Assembly: GCA_023653785.1 (NCBI GenBank) | Contig: JAMKCH010005450.1 | Coordinates: forward strand, 62,001-126,000 | Direction: 5' to 3' | Origin: Ophioderma brevispina | Lineage: Eukaryota; Echinodermata; Ophiuroidea; Amphilepidida; Ophiodermatidae | Length of the DNA stretch: 64,000 nt | Shown here: one piece after another, positions 11,204 to 22,734 of the stretch | Position numbering within the stretch: the first letter of the stretch is position 1 | How the letters are laid out: every line of letters begins with the position of its first letter | Translations under genes and position numbers: made by a program | The notes under the pieces: generated by a model | What the model was told of the DNA's origin: nothing | Seen by the model: only the letters and a program-made list of their open reading frames with translations | Databases searched by the model: none

Positions 11204-12509
11204 TATTTGGTCTACAAATTTAGACAATAAACTGTAAACTTCAAAAAGGTTGTCACCGATGTCTGTTCTTCATTGTATGATTTATTCAAAACCCTCCAGA
11301 AAAACTGACCGTCGTATCATATAACCCTTTATTTTTCAAATGATTGTTATGCGAAGAACAAGCGATAAAGTTTCTAATAGCGAATCAGTTTTATTGACAA
11401 GTCAGATATGGGAATTTCCGAGTGTGGAGAAGCGAGATTTAAACCAAAATGGGTATCTTAGTTTCTGCCTCGGTCAGTTGTTTCGGGGATAAGTTCACCA
11501 CCCATTTCTTCTTGTTGAAATTAGAATCATTGGTCTCAATACATGCAATACGCATCCATTCCGGTCATAAATCCACAGAATTGGCGGTCTGTTTCAAGCT
11601 GTTAAACTTCCAAATTTGACGGTCTTTGTAATACAGTATTCGCTCAACTGAGCCGCCGCGGTGAACTCTGACACTTCTTTGTATTCGCTAAATGGTAATT
11701 CCGCGCGGTAATTTGGGGTCTTTAAATACTTTTTTTTTTTATTCCAATAACTGGATCTTGACGTGTATATTTTTCAAAATTGGCTAAGGATATTGATGGC
11801 TTCGATCCGTTTACACAACCGATAATTTGCAGGACGCTTTGGAGTAATACGCGGTTATAACACATAAATTGAATCGGAGATGGTTCTTGTATCTCGTGAT
11901 AGGCAAGGTAGTGTATTTCACATGGTAAACTGAAATGCGATAATTATTTTCTTATCTTGCAATTTTTAGCATTTTGTAACCAAAAAGTACTACCTAAAAT
12001 ATTATTTTGATGTCATACTCAAAGTGTATGGCAGATATCAATTTGCCTATCTTGCCATTCGCTAAAAATAACAGAATCGCTCGATCAGGCAGATTTATCC
12101 GTCTCCAATCCTTTACTTACAACTCAATAGGATTCTATTTTTTATAAAGTGGATTACATACGTAATCCCTAGCTCCTTTTTAAGCGTTATGAAACAGTAT
12201 AGCGCTTTTGATGATAACACGCGTTTTTAGCTCTAATTCGTTCCCCGTTTTGATGATCGTCATGCCAACACTGCCCCCTGCCCCCCCCCCCCCCCCCCCC
12301 CCACAATTCTGTACGCCACTGACCGTAACATTTCAGTATATTGATCAAAATCATACGGAAAGTGAATGATCGCTTCGAGTTAAATCAACCATATCTTGGG
12401 TAATCATGTACAAGGTTGGATCGATTTTATTCGTTACAATTAGTACAGATTCAATTTATTCCTGGAGAGAAAGGTTTATTAATATGTAAAGATAATTAAA
12501 GTAAGCTAA
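11204..12509. other. No gene recognised; poly-C near the end
   Basis: AT-rich DNA without recognisable coding or TIR structure. A C tract of about 30 bases at 12272-12301 is followed by GTACGCCACTGACC. A similar GCACGCCACTG follows another tract near 13845, so both may be ends of one degraded dispersed repeat. Confidence 0.45.
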
Positions 12510-12628
12510 GTGCATTCTGTTGGATAAATGGCGTCTGAGCATCAGTTGTCCCTGTTTGTCTCGAGGCTTCGGCCTCTCTCGACAAACAGGCACAAACTGA
12601 TGCTAAGACCCAATTATCCAACATATTC
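12510..12628. repeat. Near-perfect hairpin palindrome
   Basis: Two arms of about 55 bp (12510-12564 and 12574-12628) flank a GCTTCGGC-like centre. Core pairs are GCATCAGTT / AACTGATGC, CTGTTTGTC / GACAAACAG, TTGGATAA / TTATCCAA. The tight loop and strong pairing fit a fold-back miniature element or an extruded-cruciform duplication scar. Confidence 0.85.
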
Positions 12629-14014
12629 ACGCAGCCAGGTTTTAAATATCCGCCATACACTTGCATGCATCAGTTCAAATCTAAAGTAATAATCTATGAA
12701 TCTGTGTTCAAAATTAAGAAAAAAATCACCCTGAGAAAAATAAATAACTTCAAGAAAGAATGTAAAAACCGGCCTTCCCAATTGGCCTTCTAACTCAATC
12801 ACCCGTATCAATCAATTCGCATTTGTAAGGATTATTGTTTGTTGATGGGTTCCATCCCTATCCATCATGCATTTTAAAACCCGTGGGTTACCAGGTAATG
12901 AGGTCATATCAGCTTGCGAAGTGAATACACAAAGAGTTGGACAGAACAACAACAAATATTGCCAGCAGAGCTGCTCTCCAGTTAGTAAAAAGCTAGGGGG
13001 AATAAAGTTGGATTCTCCAATTAAAGGTATGTGGCCCGATCTTTAGGCCTAGTACTAGTGTGTATTGTACACACATGTCCACACGGCCTATAAAATTGGG
13101 TAGTTCAAAATCATGTATATTATGCCACCACCAAAATTAATTTCGGCAGTCTCAACGGATTAAACTGCATGTTGAAGGAGGTGGTGGCAGAATACTAACT
13201 TCATCCCGTTTATTGTAAATAGGATAATGTATCACAAACAACAGCATTGAGGGTTTTGACAAAGCAATTATGGCGTGCATGAGTGACTCCCTCTCAATTA
13301 AAAGGCGGGATCATGTACAAGCTATTGTCCATAATTAGTCTTTGTTTTCGAGTAGCGCAACTCCTGTCAAATGAAAGTAAACAGTAAATGTCAAGAAAAA
13401 TGTGTTCGGTTAGGAGTTGGAATGACAACGGTTCGGTGGCAGTTGCGTAAGGAACCGCTTTTTTTTTCGGAGCTGGAGGGGGGCAGAGGGGCACATACAT
13501 TTTCGGGGGGGGGGCAAGCATCAGGGCGGCAAATTTTCCGCCTCGCTACGCTCGCATAGTGTGACCCAATTTTGAAGAGCTGGGGGGGGGAGGGGGTTGG
13601 CAACTAATGTACCTTCCCCCGTGCTTGCGTACAATGTCATTCTATATTTCTATACATCACAAGCGTACGGTACCTTATGCGCCCCTAAATCCGCCAATTA
13701 GCATACATTAAAATTTGTTAGTATAGTATAATAGTTAGGCCTATGTTGTTTTCTATGTATTGGGACACAACGTGCAGAAAAGCACTAATTTTCAGGGGGA
13801 AAGAGGGGGGGGGGCGGAAAGGTTCAATGACCCCCTGGCACGCCACTGTTCCGATGGGTGCGGGTCTCTACGTGGCAACAGTAGGTATATAGTTATGCCA
13901 AGTATGGCAGGCTAAATCCTCATACTTCGTTACACATTTTTTGGTCATAATTAATTTTTAATTATTTTTTTCGGGAAATTCGTAGTATTTAACTGAAAGC
14001 TTGTTTTCAACTGA

Positions 14015-14045
<31 letters not shown>

Positions 14046-14620
14046 TGCATAATTTTATTCAGAAATATTTACTGTAAAGTTTGTCATTCATAAAACCCTA
14101 CTGTTCAAGAGTTTGTCGAGTTTGTCAGTGATCATTTGAACTGAGAATGACAAGGTACTAAATTGCTTTTGGAGTTAGTTTGCTTGAAAAATGAGTGTAT
14201 GAAAATTTGGAGAAACATGGTTTGCAAAAGTCAATCATTTAATCATGAATGAATGATAAACTTTTTCGAAAAAAAAATTATCGACTAATAAACAAAGTTT
14301 TTGAAAATCTACGTTTTCATATGTGAATACCTATTTCAGGTTGAATACTAGTTTTTGGTTACATTCGTGTTAAAAAATATGTTTTCAAGTGATAGGTACA
14401 GATTTAATTTCCAATTTGAAAAAGTTCGTTTTTTCAATTTGATCATAAGCTCACTTAATCAACTCCATAGTTTTTCATTTGAATTGAAAAAAATGATTAT
14501 ATAGAGCGTCCGGAGGAAACGTTGAAGTTGAAAGATCCACTCAAGCACGCCATTTCACACAGTAGGACAACTTTGTCAACTACCCTTAACGATGCTTGAT
14601 GGACATGGTTGGTAAATCTG
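12629..14620. other. No gene recognised; G-rich and T tracts
   Basis: Contains an imperfect stem-loop at 13118-13194 (TATGCCACCACC with GGTGGTGGCAGAATA) and G-rich low-complexity runs at 13477-13518, 13579-13599 and 13797-13820. CCTCGCTACGCTCGCAT lies at about 13541-13557. A T tract of about 24 bases lies near 14017-14040. The G-rich parts look like degraded dispersed repeats. Confidence 0.5.
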
Positions 14621-14621
14621 T

Positions 14622-14878
14622 TGTATATTGATTATCCATTGTTGTTCAGAGCTTTGTATTTTACGAATCATTATCATGTTTCTAGAGGTTTGTCTGAAGT
14701 CACCATAAGACGGAGTGCACAAATTATCAAGATTCTTTTGTTTCGCGTGCAAGGTTATCTAGAATCTTTTGTTTGGCGTGCAGGTTTATATAATTTGTGC
14801 TCTCTGCCTCAGATAACCTTACTGGAGACTGATTCGTAGGATATAATGCACTGAACAACAATTGATAATCAACAATAC
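14622..14878. mobile_element. Fold-back element with internal tandem duplication
   Basis: The left arm (14622-14725) and right arm (about 14785-14878) are imperfect reverse complements. Examples are ATTGTTGTTCAG / CTGAACAACAAT, TTTTACGAATCA / TGATTCGTAGGAT, and GTGCACAAATTAT / ATAATTTGTGCTC. The centre has two direct copies of a ~31-bp unit (AGAATCTTTTGTTTGGCGTG type). Confidence 0.75.
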
Positions 14879-15080
14879 CTGTGCACTAAGAGTGTAATCG
14901 ATTGATACGATCTCGGAGTGACATGGGAAAGTCTTGGTCGATTGCAGAACACATCCAGCGTTGTTCTGAATAAAGAAGCTCTCAGTGAAATTGTGTCTCC
15001 AGCCGCGGGCCTTACATGACACATTTTCGGCTTTTACCATATCTTTCAAAACATTGGCTTGGATTTAATCGTTCTTTTAA

Positions 15081-15608
15081 AGAGACACTGGCACATATGA
15101 AAAATAATGCGCCCTCAAATCTTTTTTCAAATTGATATTTTTTGCATGGTTGTAATTTTTTTACATACATTAGCCCTCACCTGAAATATTTAAGACCAAA
15201 TCAGCGCCCTTATGGGTAAACAGGACGATTTTTATAATTAATGTCGCCGGCGACATTTATTCAGCAAACGACGGAAATTGCGTTTAAGCACAAGAAACAC
15301 ACACCGGAGCCTGATTCCTGTGGCATGAACCCCGTTTGACCGGTCTGTGACCTTTGTGGTTTTAATATCAATGAGTACGAGTCTATGATATTCATGTAAT
15401 AAACATATTCGTTGATTAAAGTTACAGCAAATTTAAAGTTGGCCTACAAATTACCTGTATGTCTTTAGCCTCTTATTAATGTCCCTATCTGTTTTGGGTA
15501 TGTTTTTTTATATGTAAAATATATATCTATTCTTCCAATGGCCTAGACTATCATATGCGATCAATTGAAAAAAAAAATCGTATTTTGTGAAAATGTGCCA
15601 GTGCCGCT
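15081..15608. mobile_element. TTAA-flanked miniature element
   Basis: TTAA at 15077-15080 precedes AGAGACACTGGCACAT. The right end reads ATGTGCCAGTGCCGCTTTAG (15594-15611), the inverted counterpart, with TTAG where the second TTAA should be. The interior has no coding frame. It contains an exact 18-bp palindrome (AATGTCGCCGGCGACATT, about 15239-15256). The form fits a piggyBac- or Kolobok-type non-autonomous element. Confidence 0.65.
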
Positions 15609-17080
15609 TTAGGAAAATAACACTAACCCTTTGAAAACAAAATGCTCATCAGCTTTATCTTTACAGACTGTACCAAAAAAAATATACAATCAAACTAAAC
15701 ATTATAAACAAATATAAACTGTGCATTCATGTGAGATATTTTGACTTTATTTGTTAGACCAGTTCCTAAGCTAAATCCTCGTTTTTATTCCATCTATTTT
15801 GATGGGCCCTAACCGGAGATATTGTTATTTGAACAAAAAGGATAAAATACCACTTGGGCCAGTTTCACTTGAAGGTTCAAGAAACTAAAGGTATAAGGCG
15901 TGTAGCATCATTGTGGGATTAAACCGTTTTCAAACAAAAGAATATTGTACAAATCAGAGAATGTATTATCATGCATTGAACTAATCAATAATATTATTTT
16001 TCAAACAGTGAAAGCACCAGAAATTGTGTCGGGAGAATGGGGGACTCAGGGGGATGATAACCATGTGAAATTCATGTAAATTTTGGGAATTTGACTGCTG
16101 ACACCAATGGAACTAACAGCCACAAAGCTTCACAACTCTCTGTTGTGGCACAAATGTGCGGACAACGCTCTAATGTGGAGGGCCAATTTACCCTTCCCCT
16201 ATTCCCCACTGCCTCCAAGATGGCAGGGAGGAACATGATGAAGAAACCATATTGAACAAAGAACAATAAAGGAAAGGATGGTTGGAAGGCCTCAATTTAC
16301 TTTCAACAAGGGTGTTTTTATGGTTTTACCTTCTGCTGAACCTGGAGTAAGGCTGAGACAACAGACGACCTGTCTGGAATTGATTTCGAAATCCTACATG
16401 TATTCTATTGGCCTTGTGACATTATAAAAGTATAAGTTATGTTATTTCACAAGAAGTAGCACGTTTATACTATTTTTATTTTAATTTTCACTAAAGAATG
16501 GCTTGAAGTTGATTTTTCAATGGCAATGGTGTTGATATCAGGATAGCGAAACTGGAACACGGGTTTTTTAAGTGTCTCATATAATTGGCCATAACTTCCA
16601 AACCAGAACCCATATTCACCATCCTAAAAATTCCAGGGGGGGGGGGGGTGAAAGCTGGGGCAATACTACAAATAATCAGTCAATGCCAGTTTTTGAGGTA
16701 AACTACATTTTTTGCCTAAAAAATAATCTTCATTTATATTTACTGGACATTCTGTATCTCCTCCCAGCCAACAATCACTGCAATTGTGATAACGCCTTAC
16801 ATGCATTAAAGGTAGGCGCCATTAATTAACTAATTATCTCCCAGCAAGTTGTTGTGTCCTTTAACTTAACACAGGCACTATTTTACTAACTGAATGTCAA
16901 AATCCTCAAACTTACGCCCATCTCTGCATCTATACAAACTAATGTCACTATGCTAATTTGATTACTAGAATGTCCTGAGAAACTAATTTCTTTGGTGCCA
17001 TTGAAACATCACTACAAATCACAATTTCTATTGACAAAATCGCATTTTTTAGCATTGCCACTACAGGATGGTTTAATAGA
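15609..17080. other. No gene recognised
   Basis: AT-rich DNA with a G tract near 16637-16648. Open frames at 16.07-16.27 kb (minus) and 16.57-16.83 kb (plus) show no family motif, and the latter crosses the G tract. Confidence 0.45.
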
Positions 17081-17320
17081 CAATTACCAACATAGCGTGA
17101 AAATTCTGTTTGAAAATCATGTGGCGGTTTTGCTTTAACCTTCAGCCTTTGAATTGTAAATGGTTAATTAATAATTTTCTCTTTACTGGCGATTATGTCA
17201 TGCTTTTGTTTCTAATTTAATGTCAATTTGACTCAAATAGTATTCAATATTTCATATTGTTTAATCATATAATCTGAAACACATTTAATGTTTTTATTTT
17301 GTATCTTAATGTAACATTTA
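17081..17320 (+). repeat. Fragment of dispersed repeat R
   Basis: Collinear with the R unit at about 25525-25765 and 28225-28495. Landmarks are CAATTACCAACA, ATGTGGCGGTT, TATTGTAAATG, TGTCATGCTT and ACACATTTAATGTTTT. The match stops at 17320, where a palindrome begins. Confidence 0.75.
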
Positions 17321-17505
17321 GGGATTCAACATGTGTTACAGAGTGTTCACACAAATTAATCAACAACGATGCATCCATGGCTTCCGCGTAGTTTTATCCT
17401 GCGATGGCGGCCTTTAATCCGCCTATCGGGATAAAAGTACCGCGGACCCTCGGATGCAGAGTTTTTGGTTTGTGATGAACCACTCTGTAACATGTTTTTA
17501 ATCCC
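17321..17505. mobile_element. 185-bp palindrome at the end of R
   Basis: Arms 17321-17412 and 17415-17505 are imperfect reverse complements: GGGATT/AATCCC at the ends, then CATGTGTTACAGAGTG / CACTCTGTAACATG, GATGCATCC / GGATGCAG and TTTTATCCTGCGAT / ATCGGGATAAAA. It abuts the point where R homology ends, so it may be a fold-back insertion or a breakpoint. Confidence 0.75.
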
Positions 17506-17611
17506 TTTCAACACGAAAAATCTTTAAGAACCTTATTAATATCGTGTTTAGAGGAACAAAATTATTCGTCACTTAAACACTAAAATGTTCCCAGTTCGAC
17601 AAAAGCTTTCC

Positions 17612-18555
17612 TATACTCGATTCGCGCTGATATAGGACAACAGTACTTTTTTATGGGTGAGAGCTTTTTGCGAGAGGCGCAACAACACTTAAATCTTTGC
17701 ATCACGTCTTGTCCCGTGTATCTTAAAAACTGGTGCTCTTCTACTGTCATTACCACGTGCAGTGGTCAAAACATAGAGGGTCACTGGTAAAGGTAACGTA
17801 CGCTAAAATGTGAAATACTACGCTATATAAGGCAGGTGCGCTAATGATTCTTGAATATGGTTAACAATGGTTTTTGCGCTATCCACTCAGGTGATATGGG
17901 GCCTCAGTCATTACTTTCATATGTTACCTAACTAATACGACTAATACATAGTCAATACGCATCTCATAATGGTTCCACTTAGTTCATAGTTCAGCATGGA
18001 CAAAAACGCAAACACAATCGTGTAATTTTCGTCGCCTAAATTAAACTCTTTAGTCAAAATTTGGGGGATTCCGTGTGTCATTGATCATTTGGAACAAGGA
18101 CCCAACAGTATAAACATACCGTGTACAGTGCTCAGTAGGAATTTAATTATTTTTTCCATGTTCGCTCTGTTTAATGCTTATATCATTTTTTTAATTCCTT
18201 AATTCTATAATGCCCATATTCTTAAACACTTGCAATCAAACCACTTAAAGATGACGTTTTGGCAGTGACTACAGAAATATGCGTTTAATTCCAAAACACA
18301 TTCCCTACATAAGGTGGGACTTCTTCTAGACACATCTTTTTTAAGTATATTTATTTAAAAAAAAAAAAAAACAAAATTCCATTCCAATATACCGTAAACA
18401 AAATTAAGTTTTGTACTTGTCCCTTTTCCTTTCAAGTCCTTCAATGTTAGGTAGTGAAGCGACTTCTTGGATAGGTTAAAATGCTTCTTCCCTATTTCAC
18501 TAATAATATGACCCAAAACTTTTCCCCAGCTCCTATATCAGCGCGATCGAGTATA
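17612..18555. mobile_element. TIR element, 0.94 kb
   Basis: The left end at 17612-17637 (TATACTCGATTCGCGCTGAT) recurs inverted at 18531-18555 with one base missing. Homology ends right after these ~25 bp. The interior is AT-rich with an A tract near 18357-18371 and no coding frame. No clear TSD is seen. Confidence 0.65.
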
Positions 18556-18803
18556 ACTAATTTTTAGAAATTCTAAAGCAAACGATCGTTTTTGGTTTGT
18601 TTTGTTTGCTTTGCAGTTTTGCACCTGTAACTTGCGCGTCTCATTTCTAAACGTGACCGAACAGCGGCGTCGACTTAAGCAGTACCGTAGTAAACGCACT
18701 TCCGTGTACACTGCGCGGGCGTAACGCGCTAATTTGCATACAACTGTGGGTTTGATAACGAATCAACCACGGTACCGTAATGACAAGCCCAATTATAGTA
18801 ATT
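18556..18803. promoter_or_regulatory. GC-richer spacer with octamer and ETS-like motifs
   Basis: Short CpG-containing stretch just before the palindrome array. It contains CACTTCCGTG (ETS-like) near 18697-18706 and a perfect octamer ATTTGCAT at 18732-18739. No open frame follows, so any regulatory role is speculative. Confidence 0.2.
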
Positions 18804-19640
18804 CGATAAACACTGTTTATCGCGATAAACACACTGTTTTTTTTCGATCGAAAAAAATAGTTTTCGAGAAAAACTATGTTTTTCGAATCGAAAAACAAAG
18901 TTTAGCGATAAACAATTGTTTTACGAGAACCTAGTTTTCGCCGATAAACAATGTTTTTCGATTCGATAAACCTGTTTTTCGATAAACTAGGTTTTTTCAC
19001 GTTCGAATAAACTTTGTTTTTTTCGAAAAACAATGTTTTTTCGATAAACTTAGTTTATCGAAAAACTATGTTTTTTCGTCGATAACAATGTTTTTTCGAT
19101 CGATAAACACGGTTTATCGATAAACTGATTTTCACTCGATAAACTTTGTTTTTCGAAAAACACTGTTTTTCGATAAACCTCAGTTCTCCGATAAACAATG
19201 TTTTTTCGATTCGATAAACCATGTTTTTTGACTCGAATAAACGTTGTTTTCGAAAAACAATGTTTTATCGATAACCCCTGTTTATCGAAAACACAGTTTA
19301 TCAGTCGAAAAACAATGTTTTTCAATTTGTAAACCCTGTTTATCGAAAAAAAACAGTTTATCAGTCGAAAAACATGTTTTTCATTTGATAAACCCTGTTA
19401 TTCGATAAACACAGTTCTCGGTTGAAAAAACATTTGTTTTCGAAAAATATATTTATCGAAAACCCTGTATCGAAAAACAAAGTTTATCAGTCCGAAAAAC
19501 ATGTTTTTCGATTTGATAACCTGCTTTATCGATAAACCAAGTTTTATCAATTCGCAAAACAATGTTTTATCATTCGAAAAACAACATGTTTTTTCACTCG
19601 AAAAACAGTTGTGTATCAGGCGGATAAACAGTGTTTATCG
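18804..19640 (+). repeat. Array of alternating short palindromes
   Basis: About forty diverged copies of two related dyads are packed head to tail: CGATAAAC-(A)CTG-GTTTATCG type and CGAAAAACAATGTTTTTCG type. Each dyad spans about 18-20 bp, joined by TTCGAT, AGTCG or TCACTCG linkers. Examples: an exact 19-bp dyad starts at 18804; others lie near 19035, 19160 and 19625. There is no spacer diversity or leader as in CRISPR, and the context is eukaryotic. The array runs directly into the conserved tail at 19641. A shorter copy sits at 27345-27560 with the same tail. Confidence 0.85.
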
Positions 19641-19826
19641 ATTTACTATACATTGAGTTCGCCATATCCGCTTCCTGTAAAGGGAGATACGGCGAGTGTT
19701 AAATGTATATAATATTATTTCAATATGTTTAAAATTTCTCTCTCTTGTAATTAGGCCTGTGGTCCACGTAAGTGTGGAATAAAAATAATATCATTATTGC
19801 TATGCTCTCACTCAATCATACACTAT
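19641..19826 (+). repeat. Conserved tail after the palindrome array (start of R)
   Basis: Matches 27561-27757: GGGAGATACGGCGAGT, AATATGTTTAAAAT, TCTCTCTTGTAATT, GGCCTGTGGTCCAC, then TCAATCATACACTAT. At ACTAT the match stops here because element X is inserted, and it resumes at 25033. Confidence 0.85.
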
Positions 19827-20239
19827 AGGCCAAGAGCATAGTTATACCTGGAAATAGCTGATAACAAGCTGAATTTTTCAAGATAGGCCAGAAGATGAGT
19901 AGAATAACATACTAAAGTCCCCAAAAATCCCCCGGAGCTCTACTGCCAAAATACCAAGATGGCGTCCAAAATGGCTCCATTTTCTATTTTTATCGAAACT
20001 TTGTCCAACAGACAAGTTTTAAATACAAGTGTCTATAGAATATATATATATGTTTTAAGGCACCGGAATCTATATAAAGTCATTACATTTAGACTTTAAA
20101 ACCTCCCAAATATCCACACTTAGATGGCATCCAAAATGGCTGCCATTTTCTGATTGTTCATAACTCGATAAGGCGTCATGGTAGAAGTACAAATTAAGTG
20201 TCTAAAACATATGTTTTAAGGCACAGAAGAATATAAATG

Positions 20240-20880
20240 AAGCCAGTATTTAGAGGGTCCAAAACTCATAAGTAGCCACCCAAGATGGCTTAAAAACTTG
20301 ATCCTCTATGATGGTATCAAATGATGCAAAAAATAGAAGAAGTTTCCGCGTTACAATAGTGTTCACCGTCATCTGGTGAAGCATCTTCAACACGAATGTC
20401 CATTTGTGTAGGCACAATCTCATATCATGACATCTAATAAGGTCGTCGTGGATGTTGCAAGTTGACCACAGCATTACTGTAAGTGAGGTGTATTCAGGGG
20501 TGATCCAAAAAGAATCCCAAGATGTTTCTTGCAACTGCTCAATCTCAGGTTTGAGCAAGTGTCTGGTGTGATTGAGATGTCTGGTTCTAATTTTGCACAT
20601 GTCGCCATACCCTTTTAGTTTGAGGCAGAGTGCTACCCATCCATTCTTAATCCGCGAGATAAGTGTGAAAACTGACTGATTGCCCGTTTGTATGCTTTTT
20701 GTCCGTATTCATCAAGTGATTTAGGAATGCTGGCCCCGTAAGTTTAGGAATGCCATGCATGTATCTATTGTTAATAAAGCTATCCAGTAAGTCTCTTAGG
20801 ATCCTATATCACTCCCATATTAAATTTAACCATTCTGCATTCTGATTTGTTTTAAATATGTTGTAATATATATAGCTCGT
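20240..20880 (-). other. Unassigned interior of element X
   Basis: A 116-codon open frame on the minus strand (20250-20600) shows no domain I recognise. It may be decayed X sequence or LINE 3' flank. Confidence 0.3.
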
Positions 20881-20884
20881 TCTT

Positions 20885-22105
20885 TCGTTGAAGTCCAAAA
20901 TCTCAGTGGAAGGTCCATCTTTAACCAGCTGATAGTTTCATTGACCAGGTTAATAAGGCTTTGATTACACCTGGAGACTTGTAGACCTCACAGTCATCTA
21001 TGATGTGGCTAATGGTTTGCGGCTCTCCACAATCGCAGTTCTGAGTCTGTTGAGCTTGACCCATGCTTACCTATCAACGTCGCAGTCCTTGGGCTTGCTA
21101 GATGGGCTGTCCACAAACTGCTTTAGGTTCAAGGTAGAGGATGACCATTGCTCAGACCATATGTCATTGATCCAGGATGATCGATAGGGATACTGCGACT
21201 GCAGTGTCATGGATTTGGGTAGCAAAGTGAGGTGGGGGATTAGGCTACCAGGTTCATCACACTTCTAGGTGAGCTTGGTCATCTGAAAATTCCTCCTAAA
21301 GTTTAGAGGAGCTACTCCGACAGAATTGTAAGATATTCTACAGGCGTCACCAAAAGGCACTAATAAGTCTCATTGCATCATTCAAAACGACATCAATCTT
21401 GTGTGAGTGTACACTGTGACTCTATATTGGTGCAGTGTATTCAGCAGTTGAGTATGCCAAACAACAGTTGATGTATGTAAAGTGTCGAAAGATGCGCCCA
21501 TCCAGTTCCTGCGAGCCGTCTGAGGAGATTGGCACGAGACTGCGTCCTGGCAGCGACTGCCTTGGTGTGTTGATGGAAAGTAAGGCTGCTGTCCATTATG
21601 ACAACAAGGTACTTCAGTGTGGGGTCGTGTGACAGTTTATCGCCATCTAGAGTGATGTTAAGTTCTCTTTTTGCGCATTGATTTGCAAGGTGAAAAACAG
21701 AGCTGACGGTCTTGGATTTGCTGAGTTTCAATTGTCATCGGGGATGAATTGGCTTACAGTGATTAGGTCTTTCTGCAACACCATTTCTAAGGTCTCAGAA
21801 GAATCAGCAGCCATTCCAAGTGCCGTATCATATGCGTAGGAATACTGCGAACAATCTCTCTTTGGCATTTCTGAGATGTAAATGTTGCAAAGACTGGATG
21901 CCAGGACAGAACCTTGTGGGACACCATTCAGAAGTAGGTGCTTTCTACTGTATTACCCATTTAAAGTTTCCAGGACGCAAGATCTGTCTTGGATGAGCAG
22001 CATTATGAATTTGACAAGCTTGACATCAGGGAAGGCTTTGAGTAGCTTTAGGTTGAGACCTTGATGCCAGACTGCATAGGGATCAGTTGGATCTATGAAG
22101 ACTGA
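20885..22105 (-). pseudogene. Decayed non-LTR retrotransposon reverse transcriptase (Jockey/CR1-like)
   Basis: Read on the minus strand, pieces in several frames follow the order of a LINE ORF2. First comes a WHQGLNLKLLKAFPD piece (about 22030-22080), then NGVPQGSVLASSLCNIYIS (RT palm GVPQGS block, about 21880-21935). Next is YAYDTAL in place of the catalytic YADD (about 21819-21838), so the active-site aspartate pair is broken. Then come KYLVVIMDSSLTFHQH (about 21600-21640) and NLLRRLAGTGW (about 21490-21530). A C-terminal CDCGEPQT..H....C cysteine/histidine motif (about 20990-21046) closes the series. Frameshifts and stops separate the pieces, and the 5' part is missing (5' truncation is common for LINEs). 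It lies inside element X and is a dead copy. Confidence 0.9.
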
Positions 22106-22734
22106 AGACTAAGTATCCCAAGCCGTAACAGTATGTAGAGACTCAATGATTTCTATAGTTTTTTTCTAGTTTCTCCGATGCAACTGAATTTCATGAAGGT
22201 TGAAGACTTTTAAAGTATTGGTGGACAATATGTCCGATACTTTAGTAATATAGTAACCACGCCTGATACATAACATGACAATTAGTGCCGGATTGATGAC
22301 AATAACTGACAACCGTCTGACTGTGCTAAAGCGAGATTGTTGATACATTACAGGTCCGTATTCTGCTTCCTCTGCCTGCTTTACGGAGAGAGTTAAATGT
22401 GTTGTCCAGATTTTTGTCCCTCTTGTTCTCTACTTAAGGTGAGAGCCTGATACTTGTACACACTGACCATCCAGTACACGGTGGAAACACGCTTGCGGTT
22501 TTGATGCTAGAGACGCGAATAACGCATAGTGCAATTCCCCCTTCACTACCTGCGCTAATATTGTGGTTAACTGTATCTTAAGAAAGAATGGATTTGAAAG
22601 CTGAAATCTCTGACGACAATTAGAAAAATACGGTCTTCCATCTTAATATCAAATTTAAACTACTCCGGGTTAAATCAGGGGATCCAAAGACATCGGACAA
22701 GCACCTTTTAAGTCAGTTAAAAATATCTGGTTAA

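Noticed and set aside
18804..19640. CRISPR-like look of a repeated palindromic array
   Set aside because: No unique spacers of constant length, no cas genes, repeats diverge freely, and the setting is eukaryotic.
20250..20600. 116-codon minus frame downstream of the LINE relic
   Set aside because: No RT, endonuclease or zinc motif; could not be tied to the LINE.
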